Assembly: GCF_007725405.1 (NCBI RefSeq)
Contig: NZ_CP042163.1
Coordinates: 1,984,001 to 2,048,000, forward strand
Reading direction: 5' to 3'
DNA length: 64,000 nt
From: Shouchella miscanthi
GTDB lineage: Bacteria; Bacillota; Bacilli; Bacillales; Bacillaceae_D
Shown here: positions 8,182 through 16,405 of the stretch, piece after piece
Layout: each line of letters opens with the position of its first letter
How positions within the stretch are numbered: the first letter of the stretch is position 1
Notes under the pieces: model-generated
Told to the model about the DNA's origin: nothing
Seen by the model: only the letters and a program-made list of their open reading frames with translations
Databases searched by the model: none
Position numbers and translations under genes: made by a program

Positions 8182-8210
8182 AAGCACCAAGCGTTTTTAG
8201 CTTGGTGCTT
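8182..8210. terminator. Hairpin after the oligopeptide operon
   Basis: A perfect 11-bp stem (AAGCACCAAGC/GCTTGGTGCTT) with a 7-nt loop lies 28 bp after the last transporter gene. No convincing T-run follows, so termination may be weak. Confidence 0.5.
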
Positions 8211-8240
8211 GTATGCGTTGCGTTTAATGCAAGAGGATCT

Positions 8241-8402
8241 TTATAATGTGTTAGTGGAAGTCATTAACCGTTGTTTATCTGTATCAAAATAAATATCTAA
8301 AAATGTATTGTCTGAAAACTTTATTACAACAGCACTTTCCGTTATTTCTAGATCAGAAACAGCCTTACCTTTAAGTTGTTGAACGATTCCCTCATTTTCC
8401 AT
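8241..8402 (-). CDS. 53-aa conserved-looking small protein, function unknown
   Basis: A short minus-strand frame has a good GAGAGGAGA ribosome binding site 5-8 bp before the ATG at 8402; an ATG two codons earlier (8408) is too close to it. The product (VQQLKGKAVSDLEITESAVVIKF...DIYFDTDKQRL) alternates hydrophobic and polar residues like a small beta-sheet protein and has no signal peptide or membrane helix. The pattern (KGKKVxDIExxxxxxxIxFxDxTxLxI) resembles small soluble Bacillus proteins of unknown role. It stands alone between two terminator-like hairpins. Confidence 0.55.
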   Translation of the reverse strand: MENEGIVQQLKGKAVSDLEITESAVVIKFSDNTFLDIYFDTDKQRLMTSTNTL

Positions 8403-8524
8403 ATTCATTCTCCTCTCTTTTTGTGTACTAGTGTTCTACTTAGATGGTACACTTAACAAATGCCAAAGTAAAGACTGATAAACAGATTTTTTTATAATAG
8501 ATAAAACCATTTAGCAAAAACGAC

Positions 8525-8560
8525 AAAAAAGCCTTAACCCATGTCTTTGGTTTAAGGCTT
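8525..8560 (-). terminator. Rho-independent terminator of the VOC gene
   Basis: AAGCCTTAACC pairs with GGTTTAAGGCTT (one bulged base) and on the minus strand the stem is followed by TTTTTT. It lies just after the stop codon of the VOC-family gene. Confidence 0.75.
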
Positions 8561-8574
8561 CTATTTGTTTAGGG

Positions 8575-8979
8575 TCATTGAGTAGGTGCCATCCACATCG
8601 GTTCAAGGGTGTTGCCATCTAGATCTAGTACTTCAAGGCCAAACATGTGCTCCTCTGGGATACCGTGATCAATGCGATAATAATGACCGCCGTTCTCTTT
8701 CGCTTTTTTAGCGAATTGTTTTATGGCGTCTGCGCTTTTCATTTCAAAAGCAATTAAAGCCGCACTTGTTTTCTGTGTGTCTGCAATTGTTTTACCTTGA
8801 AGAAATTGTTTATAGAAATCATGTGTTAACAGCATAATCCAAAAACGATCGTCCCACATCATGGCACTTGCGTGTTCATTCGAAAACATTTCATTTTTCT
8901 CAAAGCCCAGCTGTTCATAAAAATGTGTTGATATTGCTAAATTGCGAACAGGAAAGTTTACGAAAACTTTTGTCGTCAT
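8575..8979 (-). CDS. VOC superfamily (glyoxalase/bleomycin-resistance-like) protein
   Basis: The 134-aa protein shows a tandem beta-alpha-beta-beta-beta VOC layout: FVNFPVRNLAISTHFYEQLGF at the N-terminus, then GHYYRIDHGIPEEHMFGLEVLDLDGNTLEPMWM at the C-terminus. The D-x-x-G-N-x-L-E-x motif with its glutamate near residue 126 is the usual metal-ligand region. Closest in pattern to the YaeR/lactoylglutathione-lyase-like proteins found near regulators in Bacillus. The true reaction cannot be read. It is monocistronic with its own terminator. Confidence 0.85.
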   Translation of the reverse strand: MTTKVFVNFPVRNLAISTHFYEQLGFEKNEMFSNEHASAMMWDDRFWIMLLTHDFYKQFLQGKTIADTQKTSAALIAFEMKSADAIKQFAKKAKENGGHYYRIDHGIPEEHMFGLEVLDLDGNTLEPMWMAPTQ

Positions 8980-9048
8980 TACAGCACCTCTTTACTCGTC
9001 ATACAAGTAGTGTAACCTTATTCTGTGTGCGTAACCAGGTGTATGTAG

Positions 9049-9090
9049 TAAAAAAGCTACCGCCATTTACTAAAACGGGGCGATAGCTTT
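9049..9090 (-). terminator. Terminator after the PepSY protein gene
   Basis: On the minus strand a stem AAGCTATCGCC/GGCGGTAGCTT (one G-T pair) is followed by TTTTTTAC. It lies a few bases beyond the stop of the 258-aa PepSY gene. Confidence 0.75.
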
Positions 9091-9096
9091 ACACAA

Positions 9097-9873
9097 TTAT
9101 TCATCACGTTCTTGTTTTAAAATATCACCAGTCTCTGCATGAAGATCGATGTCATACTCAACGTTATCAACCATGACTTCAAGCTCATAAAGGGGGATGC
9201 CATCGTCGTAATCACGTTCACTTTCCAGTATTGTCACATGTTCACCTAGTTCCGACTGGATAAAAGCAGTTACTTCATCCAATGAAAGAAAAGACTTTGC
9301 TCCGTCCTCAGATGTACTGTTTAGGAGCTCATCATCCATTTTGACAATATCACCCGTTTCCGCATCGATAACCAAGTCGACGTCGTCGTCATATTGGGCG
9401 AATTCAATCTTATAAACAAGGAGCCCCTTTTCTTGTTCTAATTCAATTTCCTTTACATTTGCTAAGCCGCTTTTTTCAACCGCAATCGTTTCAGCCTCTT
9501 GTTGTGTTAAAGCTGGCTTTGCTTTGTTCTCAGTTAGAAGCAAATCACCATCAATGTCAATTAGGTCACCAGTTTGAACATCGAATGTAAATTCATACGT
9601 TTCTTGAGGCGTACGAACATCGACTTCATACACATCGACCCCATCTTCAACATCTTGCTTCGCTTTAACCATATTGCCTCCAACATACTCTTCCGCTTGC
9701 TTAACAGCTTGTTCTAATGATAGAGAGGAAGCAGTCGTTCCTGCAACTGCTGTTGATTGCGCAGTGACTTCTTTCACAGCAGGATCTTCTTTGGCATTTG
9801 CAATACTCCAAGTTGCCCCTCCAGCTACTAGTAAAGCGCATGTCCCGGTAATCATAACGGTTTGTTTTTTCAT
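9097..9873 (-). CDS. Secreted PepSY-domain protein with three PepSY repeats
   Basis: The 258-aa protein has a Sec-type signal sequence (residues 1 to about 27, ending ANA-K) and three PepSY-like units, each closing with the family motif: FDVQTGDLIDIDGD (about 105), IDAETGDIVKMDDE (about 170) and LHAETGDILKQERD at the end. PepSY domains are found in extracytoplasmic inhibitors or chaperones of proteases and in sensors; B. subtilis YkoI is a comparable PepSY protein beside the YkoGH two-component system. The gene has a GGAGG site before its ATG and its own promoter with an 11-bp direct repeat. It is very acidic, as expected for an exposed protein in an alkaliphile-type cell. Confidence 0.88.
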   Translation of the reverse strand: MKKQTVMITGTCALLVAGGATWSIANAKEDPAVKEVTAQSTAVAGTTASSLSLEQAVKQAEEYVGGNMVKAKQDVEDGVDVYEVDVRTPQETYEFTFDVQTGDLIDIDGDLLLTENKAKPALTQQEAETIAVEKSGLANVKEIELEQEKGLLVYKIEFAQYDDDVDLVIDAETGDIVKMDDELLNSTSEDGAKSFLSLDEVTAFIQSELGEHVTILESERDYDDGIPLYELEVMVDNVEYDIDLHAETGDILKQERDE

Positions 9874-9905
9874 CTTTCTGACCTCCAGTTGTTTTTGATA
9901 GCTTT

Positions 9906-9950
9906 ACTATAGCCTCTACAAATGAAGGAACCGTGAAAGGAAAATGAAAG
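9906..9950 (-). promoter_or_regulatory. Promoter of the PepSY gene with tandem direct-repeat operator
   Basis: On the minus strand CTTTCA occurs twice exactly 11 bp apart (complement of 9934-9939 and 9945-9950), the usual layout for an OmpR/PhoB-type response regulator. It overlaps a poor -35 box (complement of 9929-9934); a 17-bp spacer then leads to TATAGT (complement of 9906-9911). A weak -35 with an adjacent direct repeat suggests activation by the response regulator encoded at 11995-12696. Confidence 0.55.
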
Positions 9951-9966
9951 TTTGATGAGAAATTCA

Positions 9967-10635
9967 TTAATCCCAAATAACCGAAATAATCTCACCAGTA
10001 TACGCATCAATAATGACGAGGGCATCGTCATCACGCCCTGTATCTTCCAATTCTACTTCATAGACAAGTCGATTGTTGCGAGTTTCCTGTTCTACATCTT
10101 CAACTGTTCCTGGTATCTCAGAAAGAGCAATTTCGATTGCCTGATCCGGAGAGAGGATCGCTTGTTCTTCTTCAAGGCTAGTGCGGATGATGTGACCTGT
10201 AAAAGCATCCACCTCGACCTCTCCAGTCCGACCATCTACGCTATAGTCCACATAATAACGGTTATCCTGTAAGTTCATATTGGATATTTCAATCCCTTGT
10301 TCTGGATAAGCCTCTAACAAAATCGCCTCGATCTCTTTTTCACTTAACGGGGTCTCCCGTTGATTTAACAAGCGCAACGATTGAATAGAGCCTGATGTCG
10401 CATCTAGTGTTAGTTCATATTCCCCTGACCCTTTTAAAAAAGTGAGCTGGTAGACGTGTTCATCACCTTTATACGTAAATGATTCCATTTCGTTTGGATC
10501 AAATCGTTCCATGACAATGGCTGAGATTTCCGCATCACTTAAGGTCTCTTGCTGAAGCCAGCGATACATAAACATACCTGTGACAACCAACAGGCAGCAA
10601 GCGACGAGAAGAAGCCATTTCCTAATACGTGTCAT
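9967..10635 (-). CDS. Membrane-anchored PepSY-domain protein
   Basis: The 222-aa protein starts with one membrane anchor (residues 7-25) and carries three PepSY-type units outside, ending LTLDATSGSIQSLRLL, VDAFTGHIIRTSLEEE and IDAYTGEIISVIWD. Its ATG lies 14 bp inside the end of the sensor kinase gene, so it is the third gene of the regulator-kinase operon. By analogy to YkoI and other kinase-linked PepSY proteins it may modulate the kinase or a surface protease; this is inference. The neighbouring 258-aa PepSY protein is a soluble relative with a separate promoter. Confidence 0.87.
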   Translation of the reverse strand: MTRIRKWLLLVACCLLVVTGMFMYRWLQQETLSDAEISAIVMERFDPNEMESFTYKGDEHVYQLTFLKGSGEYELTLDATSGSIQSLRLLNQRETPLSEKEIEAILLEAYPEQGIEISNMNLQDNRYYVDYSVDGRTGEVEVDAFTGHIIRTSLEEEQAILSPDQAIEIALSEIPGTVEDVEQETRNNRLVYEVELEDTGRDDDALVIIDAYTGEIISVIWD

Positions 10636-11998
10636 CGTGATACTCCTTTCTCACTAATGGCAGCGTCACGTAAAACGTAGAGCCATGGTTTTCAATACTT
10701 TCCAGTCGAAGCAATCCATCATGTTCTTCTACAATCTTTTTCGCAATAGACAGACCTAATCCGCTACCACCTGTTTCTCGAGAGCGTGCTTGATCGACAC
10801 GATAAAACCGTTTGAAGATTGCTGCTTGCTCTTCTTGACTGATGCCAATTCCCTGATCCTTAACGGAAATCATGCATTCCTCTTCTTTTAGTCTTTCTAC
10901 AGTGACAGTGAGGGCATCATCTGAATACTTAATCCCGTTATCAAGTAATAGGAAAAAGAGTTGTTTCAATAAATGTTCGGAGCCTAGAACGTGAAGGGTC
11001 TGGCCTGTATCAGCAAACGTAATTGGCCTCCCAAAAGCGATGCTCATTCTTTCACATGTCTCTTTTACAAGCTGATTGATGTGAAGAGGCGTTTTCTCAT
11101 GTGCTGGTGTTTCGCCTTTCGCTAGTAGCAGCATCTGCTCTGTTAAAGCTTTCATCCTTGTTGATTCAGACAGGATTGCGTCAACGGCTTCATCAATCAT
11201 AGAAGGATCGTGTTTTCCCCATCGCTCCAACATTTTGGCATAGCTTTCCACAACCGTGAGTGGTGTCTTTAGTTCATGGGAGGCATCTGACACAAATTGT
11301 TGCTGCTGATCGGCATGTTGTTGAAGTAAATCAATCATATGGTTAAAAGAATGGCTTAAGTCAGCCAGTTCATCTTGTTTCGTCGGGACATCAGCTACTT
11401 TTCTTAGTGTACCTTGATGACGGATGTCATTCATCGTTTCAGCTAAAGAACGAATAGGCTTTAAAATAAATCGTCCTAATGCTTGACTTGCTAAAAAAGT
11501 TGGAATGAAAACAACGAGGGACGCAATCAGTAAAATCATCCCAAGCAAGGGCAAAGTTTCATCTAGATAATCAAGCTGCTGAGTAAGTTGCAAGGAGACG
11601 ACTTGCCCATCTGACCATATAAGTGGGGTAGAAGCAGTGGCGTACCGGTCGTCATCAACGTGCACTACATCAGCTGTTTCCTTTGATGAAAAGGATGAAG
11701 GCCAGTCAAGCAAATCGTCATTTTTCGTGACAGTTAAAAGAGAAGCGCCGTTCTCATCAACAAGCCGTAACATCCCGTTTTCAGGGGCATACGTATGGAT
11801 AAATTGATTGCGCGCCTCAGGGCTTGAGTTTGCTTGGTCAATCCCAGTGGAAATAGAGACAGCTTGACTTGCAAGCCGATCCAATTCACTGGTTGTTAAG
11901 TTTTCTTTAAACAGCGCATAAACAGACAAGTTGACTATAAGAAGCAAAATCGTCACAAGTCCAGTTGAAAATAAGGTAATACGCCATGACAATGTCAT
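10622..11998 (-). CDS. Sensor histidine kinase (YkoH-like)
   Basis: The 458-aa kinase has a first membrane helix at about 8-30, an extracellular domain of roughly 115 residues, a second helix at about 150-172, a HAMP linker, then HisKA with the phosphorylated histidine H241 in DASHELKTPL. The HATPase boxes follow: N-box (LLLDNGIKYS), G1 (VKDQGIGIS), F-box and G2 (GGSGLGLSIAKKI). It overlaps the regulator gene by ATGA and the PepSY gene by 14 bp. The PepSY partners and layout match the ykoG-ykoH-ykoI arrangement of B. subtilis. The signal sensed is unknown. Confidence 0.93.
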   Translation of the reverse strand: MTLSWRITLFSTGLVTILLLIVNLSVYALFKENLTTSELDRLASQAVSISTGIDQANSSPEARNQFIHTYAPENGMLRLVDENGASLLTVTKNDDLLDWPSSFSSKETADVVHVDDDRYATASTPLIWSDGQVVSLQLTQQLDYLDETLPLLGMILLIASLVVFIPTFLASQALGRFILKPIRSLAETMNDIRHQGTLRKVADVPTKQDELADLSHSFNHMIDLLQQHADQQQQFVSDASHELKTPLTVVESYAKMLERWGKHDPSMIDEAVDAILSESTRMKALTEQMLLLAKGETPAHEKTPLHINQLVKETCERMSIAFGRPITFADTGQTLHVLGSEHLLKQLFFLLLDNGIKYSDDALTVTVERLKEEECMISVKDQGIGISQEEQAAIFKRFYRVDQARSRETGGSGLGLSIAKKIVEEHDGLLRLESIENHGSTFYVTLPLVRKEYHDDTY

Positions 11999-12696
11999 GA
12001 GCTTGATTCCTTTAACATGTAACCAGCTCCGCGAACGGTTTGAATAAAGGCTAAGCCAAACGGCTTTTCTACCTTATTGCGTAAGTACCGAATGTACACA
12101 TCAACAATGTTTGTTTCTCCATAAAAGTCATAGCCCCATACACGCTCCAGCAATTGTTCTCGTGATAACACTTGATGTTGATGTTCAAGTAAACAGCAAA
12201 GTAGCGTATATTCACGATTGGTGAGGGAGACCTCGTTCCCTTTAACGTAGACTTCATGGGATGCGGTATCAACACGAAGAGAGCCAGCTGTTAATAGAGA
12301 AGAAGTTGAAGGTTTTTCAGCGATCGTAACAGGACGCAGAGACACACGAATGCGTGCTAGTAACTCTTCAATTTCAAATGGTTTGGTCATGTAATCATTG
12401 GCACCAAGGTCAAGCCCGGTTACTTTATCAACGGTGGCATCTCTAGCCGTTAGCATAATAATTGGTGTTGAATCATCTCGACTACGAACCCGTCGTAATA
12501 ATTCAATGCCACTTAATCCAGGGAGCATCACATCAAGAAGCAACAAATCAAACGAGTGGGACTGGAGTGCTTCCCATGCATCAAATCCATTATGAAAAAT
12601 GGTTGTCGTATAGCCTTCATGAGTTAATTCTAATTGGAGCACGCGAGCAATCCGGTGCTCATCTTCAACGACAAGTATATGGCTTTTCCTTTCCAT
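11995..12696 (-). CDS. OmpR-family response regulator (YkoG-like)
   Basis: A receiver domain (residues 1-120) has the acidic pair E11-D12, phosphoacceptor D55 in LLLLDVMLP and K104 region (NDYMTKPF). A winged-helix domain follows, with REYTLLCCLLEH, SREQLLERVWGYDF and VRGAGYML. The frame stays open to 12897, but the ATG at 12696 has GGAAGGGA 8 bp upstream and matches the family start (MERKSHILVVEDE), so the longer version is rejected. It is the first gene of the operon with the kinase and membrane PepSY protein. Confidence 0.94.
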   Translation of the reverse strand: MERKSHILVVEDEHRIARVLQLELTHEGYTTTIFHNGFDAWEALQSHSFDLLLLDVMLPGLSGIELLRRVRSRDDSTPIIMLTARDATVDKVTGLDLGANDYMTKPFEIEELLARIRVSLRPVTIAEKPSTSSLLTAGSLRVDTASHEVYVKGNEVSLTNREYTLLCCLLEHQHQVLSREQLLERVWGYDFYGETNIVDVYIRYLRNKVEKPFGLAFIQTVRGAGYMLKESSS

Positions 12697-13016
12697 AGGA
12701 TCGTCCCTTCCACCAAGATGTATTCTTGAACGTAGCGTACACAAAAAAAGGGAACGTGACAAGTTAAAATCAGATGAGAGAAGGGAGCGGGTGCTTAACC
12801 AAATAAAAATTCGAAAAAAGGTAACGATAGCGAAAGGCAGAAAATGATAAAGGAATGAAATGTTACCAACATCGTTTCCTTGCCCACTAATCGGCAATGA
12901 ATAAAAGCGGAAATACGCGGTACAAACAGTTCAACAAAGATTTTCCATTCTATTAAAGGTAGAAGCGTAAAGTTTGAGATCGAGTTGAAGAAAGGTACAT
13001 CGAAGGTAAAAAAAGA
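12697..13016. other. Intergenic region upstream of the YkoG-like operon
   Basis: About 320 bases separate the regulator start from the end of the SMR gene pair. It must contain the promoter of the two-component operon, but no convincing -35/-10 pair or CTTTCA direct repeat was seen. No tRNA, riboswitch or small gene with a ribosome binding site was recognised. Confidence 0.5.
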
Positions 13017-13376
13017 CTAGTTTTCGTTCCGAATAGGTTTTTTCTTTCTTAATTGAAGTAGAACAATCCCTATTATGATGAGAATCGTGCCTACAATTTT
13101 GATAATAGAGAGTGATTCATTAAAAAGAATAACACCAAATACAACAGACATCGCAGTACCCACCCCGCCCCAAATAGCGTAAGAAATGGATAAAGGTAGT
13201 TTCTTAACAGCAAAGGCTAGGAAACTAAACCCTAGAAAATAAGAGGCAAGGCAGCCAATGGTAAAAAGAACCTCTGTAAAGCCATTTGTATACTGAAGCA
13301 GAATTTGTCCACATAATCCAAAAAAAATCGCTAATGCCAAATACAAATAGTGTTTCTGCAAAACCATCCACCTCAA
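13017..13376 (-). CDS. SMR family efflux subunit lacking the catalytic glutamate
   Basis: A 119-aa four-helix protein of the small multidrug resistance family: ISYAIWGGVGTAMSVVFGVILFNESLS is the classic helix 3 GG motif region. The first helix aligns with EmrE as YLYLALAIFFGLCGQILLQYTNGF-like, placing a glycine (codon GGA) exactly where the proton/substrate-binding glutamate (Glu14 of EmrE) belongs. The partner subunit keeps the glutamate, so the pair may work as an asymmetric heterodimer. The start is uncertain: TTG at 13376 has no ribosome site, while ATG at 13367 lies almost on GAGGTGG. It is the downstream gene of the pair, 5 bp after its partner. Confidence 0.85.
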   Translation of the reverse strand: MRWMVLQKHYLYLALAIFFGLCGQILLQYTNGFTEVLFTIGCLASYFLGFSFLAFAVKKLPLSISYAIWGGVGTAMSVVFGVILFNESLSIIKIVGTILIIIGIVLLQLRKKKPIRNEN

Positions 13377-13381
13377 TCTTT

Positions 13382-13699
13382 TTAAGAACTACTATTCAAT
13401 AAAATAATTCCGGAAAGCAAAATCGTTAACGCCACAATGGATTGTTTACTAACTCGCTCATTTAGAAAAAAAAGGGAAAACAGAACGGTTGATGCTATTC
13501 CTAAGCCCGACCATGTCGCAAAAACGATACTCATAGGTAAATAGATGAGAGATCTTGCTAGAAAAAAGAACGCTAAACCGTATCCAAAAAAAGTTAATAA
13601 GCTCGGTACAATGAATTTTAGGCCGTTAGAATGTTTTAACTGAATTGAGGCATAAACCTCAATGACAATGGCAAGAAAGAGAAAAAGGTAACCGAGCAC
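13382..13699 (-). CDS. SMR family efflux subunit with catalytic glutamate
   Basis: The 105-aa, four-helix protein has the complete first-helix motif (AIVIEVYASIQLKHSNG), with the essential glutamate at residue 14, and the helix 3 motif SIVFATWSGLGIASTVLF. Family members exchange protons for guanidinium compounds, quaternary ammonium or polar molecules; paired SMRs (YkkCD/EbrAB type) work as heterodimers. A GTG start at 13699 has GGAGG 7 bp upstream. It is the first gene of the pair and is divergent from the CGNR-type regulator, which probably controls it. No guanidine riboswitch was seen upstream. Confidence 0.92.
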   Translation of the reverse strand: MLGYLFLFLAIVIEVYASIQLKHSNGLKFIVPSLLTFFGYGLAFFFLARSLIYLPMSIVFATWSGLGIASTVLFSLFFLNERVSKQSIVALTILLSGIILLNSSS

Positions 13700-13788
13700 A
13701 TTATAACCTCCTAAAATACTTTTGACAGTTATATACTAACCCTTTAAACTACATTTAGCAAGCTGAAATGATGAGGAGAGCGGTAACA

Positions 13789-14367
13789 ATGAACGAAATG
13801 AAACCTTTTGAATTAAGCAAACGTACTGGGAATATTGGGTTAGATTTTATCAATTCAGCAAACTTTCACCGCACTGAAAATCATCAAGAGTGGTTTAATA
13901 GTGAGATGGATGTGATGAAGTGGGCGGATTACACCGGGATTTCTGTAGAGGAAGACTCCGGCTCTGCTATGAGTTTGGCTGAAATGATTGAGTTAAGAGA
14001 AGTAATGTATCGACTAGCGCTTCATGCCATAAAGCGGACAATAGCGGCTGTAGATGATCGTCGTACATTCAATGAATGGATCAAACAAGCCCATAAGCAT
14101 ACGGAAGTTACACAGAATGAGGCTGGAGTATTTGAAAAGAAGTTAATAGGAGCAGGAGGGTTAACAAATATTGCTTATGTCGTCGTCCTAGCATTTGGAG
14201 ACTTGATCATGTCAAAGACAATTCAGAAAGTAAAGCAATGTCAAAGTAGCCGTTGTGAGTGGCTTTTTATTGATCAAACAAAGAATCAAAGTAAACAATG
14301 GTGTTCGATGAAGGTATGTGGCAATAGAGAGAAAGCGAAACGATTTTACCATTCAACGAAAAAGTAA
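13789..14367 (+). CDS. ABATE/CGNR zinc-finger protein, probable stress transcription regulator
   Basis: The 192-aa protein has an N-terminal ABATE domain (about residues 15-130) and a C-terminal CGNR zinc finger: C-x4-C-x-W-L-F-I-D then W-C-S-M-x2-C-G-N-R. CGNR proteins are thought to be transcription regulators that sense small molecules through ABATE. The frame is open from an ATG at 13768, but ATG 13789 stands 8 bp after GAGGAGAG, so the shorter start is chosen. Divergent to the SMR efflux pair, it is a good candidate for its regulator. Confidence 0.9.
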   Translation: MNEMKPFELSKRTGNIGLDFINSANFHRTENHQEWFNSEMDVMKWADYTGISVEEDSGSAMSLAEMIELREVMYRLALHAIKRTIAAVDDRRTFNEWIKQAHKHTEVTQNEAGVFEKKLIGAGGLTNIAYVVVLAFGDLIMSKTIQKVKQCQSSRCEWLFIDQTKNQSKQWCSMKVCGNREKAKRFYHSTKK

Positions 14368-14398
14368 AGGTCACACGTTGCTGAGTGAATTAAATAGT

Positions 14399-14425
14399 AA
14401 AAAAAGATGGGGCTTACACCCCATC
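14399..14425 (-). terminator. Terminator of the serine hydrolase gene
   Basis: A perfect 7-bp stem GATGGGG/CCCCATC is followed on the minus strand by seven T residues. The stem overlaps the stop codon of the 615-aa hydrolase gene. Confidence 0.72.
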
Positions 14426-16271
14426 AACCGAGCATTCTCCAATAAATAAGCGAGCTAGCAAATAGTACAAACATAACAAGAGACAGTATTCTTAAAAACA
14501 GTAGCCCTTTGCTCGTCTTCTCTCGTCGTATGCGTTTCATACAGAAGAAAAAGAATAGGAAAGCGAGAAGCAGTAACACATAATTGAGTCCGATTTGAAC
14601 ATAAAACTCACTGAAACGTCTTGCTGTGTCTGTGAGCATACGAAATGCCATGATGCCAACATTTACAATAAGAGCGAACGACAGCAGATGCAAGCCAATA
14701 AACGGTTTCGTGCTTTTTTTGTTTGAACGGCGTATCTTCCGTATGAGAAAGGCAACCGGAATCGTTAGCGCAGCTATAATTAGATAAAGACAAGATACAA
14801 CCAACAAAATAAGAAGGGCTTGATTCATCCAAGAGTTAGGGAAATAATCACCTGCTGAGCTTGATACTTTGACGAGTTCGCCATCTTCCATTTGGGCATA
14901 AAGATAAGGCATAGTTAGAAACAGTGGGGCACCTTCATCCAATGCGTACACATAGGGTTGCACTTGCTGGTAAATGGCGGATTCACCTCCAAAGGAGACG
15001 ACAATTGACTCATTGTCATGTGGTTCAATTGACATCATTAGGAGCGAATAATAAAGACGAATAAAAGAGGAATCCATCTTTCTTGACTGTTGGAAGGAAC
15101 CGCTTACTTCGCTCGTGTCTGGCAAGGAACTAGTTGTTTTAGTCGTATCTAAACCGACTAGAGTTGTCATGAGCTCCTGTGTGAAGTGCAATTCCCCACC
15201 TTGATTCGTCAACACAATGACCCCAAATCGTTCATCAGGAACAAGCTGAAAATGACTAGAGAACGTTGCTGTATTGCCGCCGTGACCGACCGTCCTTTGT
15301 GAACCTGGGAATTCCCAAAAACCATGGGCCAATCCAGGAAAATTGTCTGTAGGTGCATACGTTTGTGTAAACAGCTCCTCTAACGTCGATTCAGACTGAA
15401 ACAGTGGTGATTCGCCATCTTCCGGCATAAGGGCGAGAGCAAACTGCGCTAAATCAAGGGCAGTTCCATTTAAGCCGCCAGCAGGGTAAATCGACACATA
15501 AAAGGGGTTCCCCTCAATAAACTCACCTACACCGGCTGGCAAATATCCGTTTACTTTATTCGTTTCAACCGTGCTTGTCGGATCATTTGGAACAAATGCA
15601 GCCTCTACTGGCTCATCGTACGTAGAAAAGATATGATCGTGCACATACTCATAAAATGGTTGCTCCGTCACAAGTTCAACAATGTACCCAGCTAGCGCAT
15701 TCGAGTAATTGGAGTAAGCAACCACTTCACCTGGTGGATAAATCTGCTTAGGCTCACCACGTTTTAAGCCTTCTTCCAATGATTCAACAAGTGCCTTATC
15801 ACTGTAACCAAGATCAAAGACATAATCCTCGAAGCCAGCCTGATGATTGATTAAATGCATGATTGTAATCGGCTCATCATAGTGAAGCCTTGTTAAAAAG
15901 CCTTCTGGTAGATACGTCCGTACATCCTCTTGTAAATCAAGTTTTCCTTCCTCAACAAGCTGCATCACAGCTATGTAGACAAACAACTTGCTAATGGATC
16001 CCCATTCAAAAACGGACGTTTCAGCATCAATAGGCACGTTGTTTTCAACATCCCCTTGACCGTAGCCTTTAGCTAACACAATCTCCCCATCTTTAACAAT
16101 GACAACACTCGCTCCGACGGTGGATTGCCCAATATGCTCAGAAGCAAATTGATCAACAACGTCTTCAACCTCTTCTAAAGGTATACCTGAGGGGGTGGAG
16201 GCAGCCATTGCGAGAAAAGGGTTTACCAACAGAATACAGATAAAAATAATGGGAAAGATGAATGATTTCAT
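14424..16271 (-). CDS. Membrane-bound beta-lactamase-family serine hydrolase
   Basis: The 615-aa protein begins with a signal peptide (1 to about 23) and a class C beta-lactamase/DD-peptidase fold. Catalytic motifs are S92-I-S-K95, Y186-S-N188 and H330-G-G332. A linker of about 150 residues leads to a C-terminal region with four to five membrane helices and basic loops. Family members include DD-carboxypeptidases, PBP4*-like endopeptidases and esterases, so peptidoglycan or peptide hydrolysis outside the cell is likely but unproven. GGAG precedes the ATG. A paralogue of the same layout is at 21478-23391; both begin their mature part with STPSGIP. Confidence 0.9.
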   Translation of the reverse strand: MKSFIFPIIFICILLVNPFLAMAASTPSGIPLEEVEDVVDQFASEHIGQSTVGASVVIVKDGEIVLAKGYGQGDVENNVPIDAETSVFEWGSISKLFVYIAVMQLVEEGKLDLQEDVRTYLPEGFLTRLHYDEPITIMHLINHQAGFEDYVFDLGYSDKALVESLEEGLKRGEPKQIYPPGEVVAYSNYSNALAGYIVELVTEQPFYEYVHDHIFSTYDEPVEAAFVPNDPTSTVETNKVNGYLPAGVGEFIEGNPFYVSIYPAGGLNGTALDLAQFALALMPEDGESPLFQSESTLEELFTQTYAPTDNFPGLAHGFWEFPGSQRTVGHGGNTATFSSHFQLVPDERFGVIVLTNQGGELHFTQELMTTLVGLDTTKTTSSLPDTSEVSGSFQQSRKMDSSFIRLYYSLLMMSIEPHDNESIVVSFGGESAIYQQVQPYVYALDEGAPLFLTMPYLYAQMEDGELVKVSSSAGDYFPNSWMNQALLILLVVSCLYLIIAALTIPVAFLIRKIRRSNKKSTKPFIGLHLLSFALIVNVGIMAFRMLTDTARRFSEFYVQIGLNYVLLLLAFLFFFFCMKRIRREKTSKGLLFLRILSLVMFVLFASSLIYWRMLG

Positions 16272-16405
16272 AAAGTCTCCTTAAGGTTTCGTCGTTTATT
16301 TGTTGTAATACGTTTGAAGAAGGGAAAAGGTTCAATATAAATTTGCTATCCTTTTTTTTATCGGAGAAGAGAGGGTAACCATTGAGCGATAAAAACGTAG
16401 ACAAA

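Noticed and set aside
12697-12897. N-terminal extension of the OmpR-type regulator frame to 12897
   Set aside because: The ATG at 12696 has a well-placed ribosome binding site and the family-typical start MERKSHILVVEDE; the extension is not receiver-like.
13700-13788. Guanidine riboswitch in front of the SMR pair
   Set aside because: The leader is shorter than any guanidine riboswitch and none of the conserved ACGR-type elements is seen.
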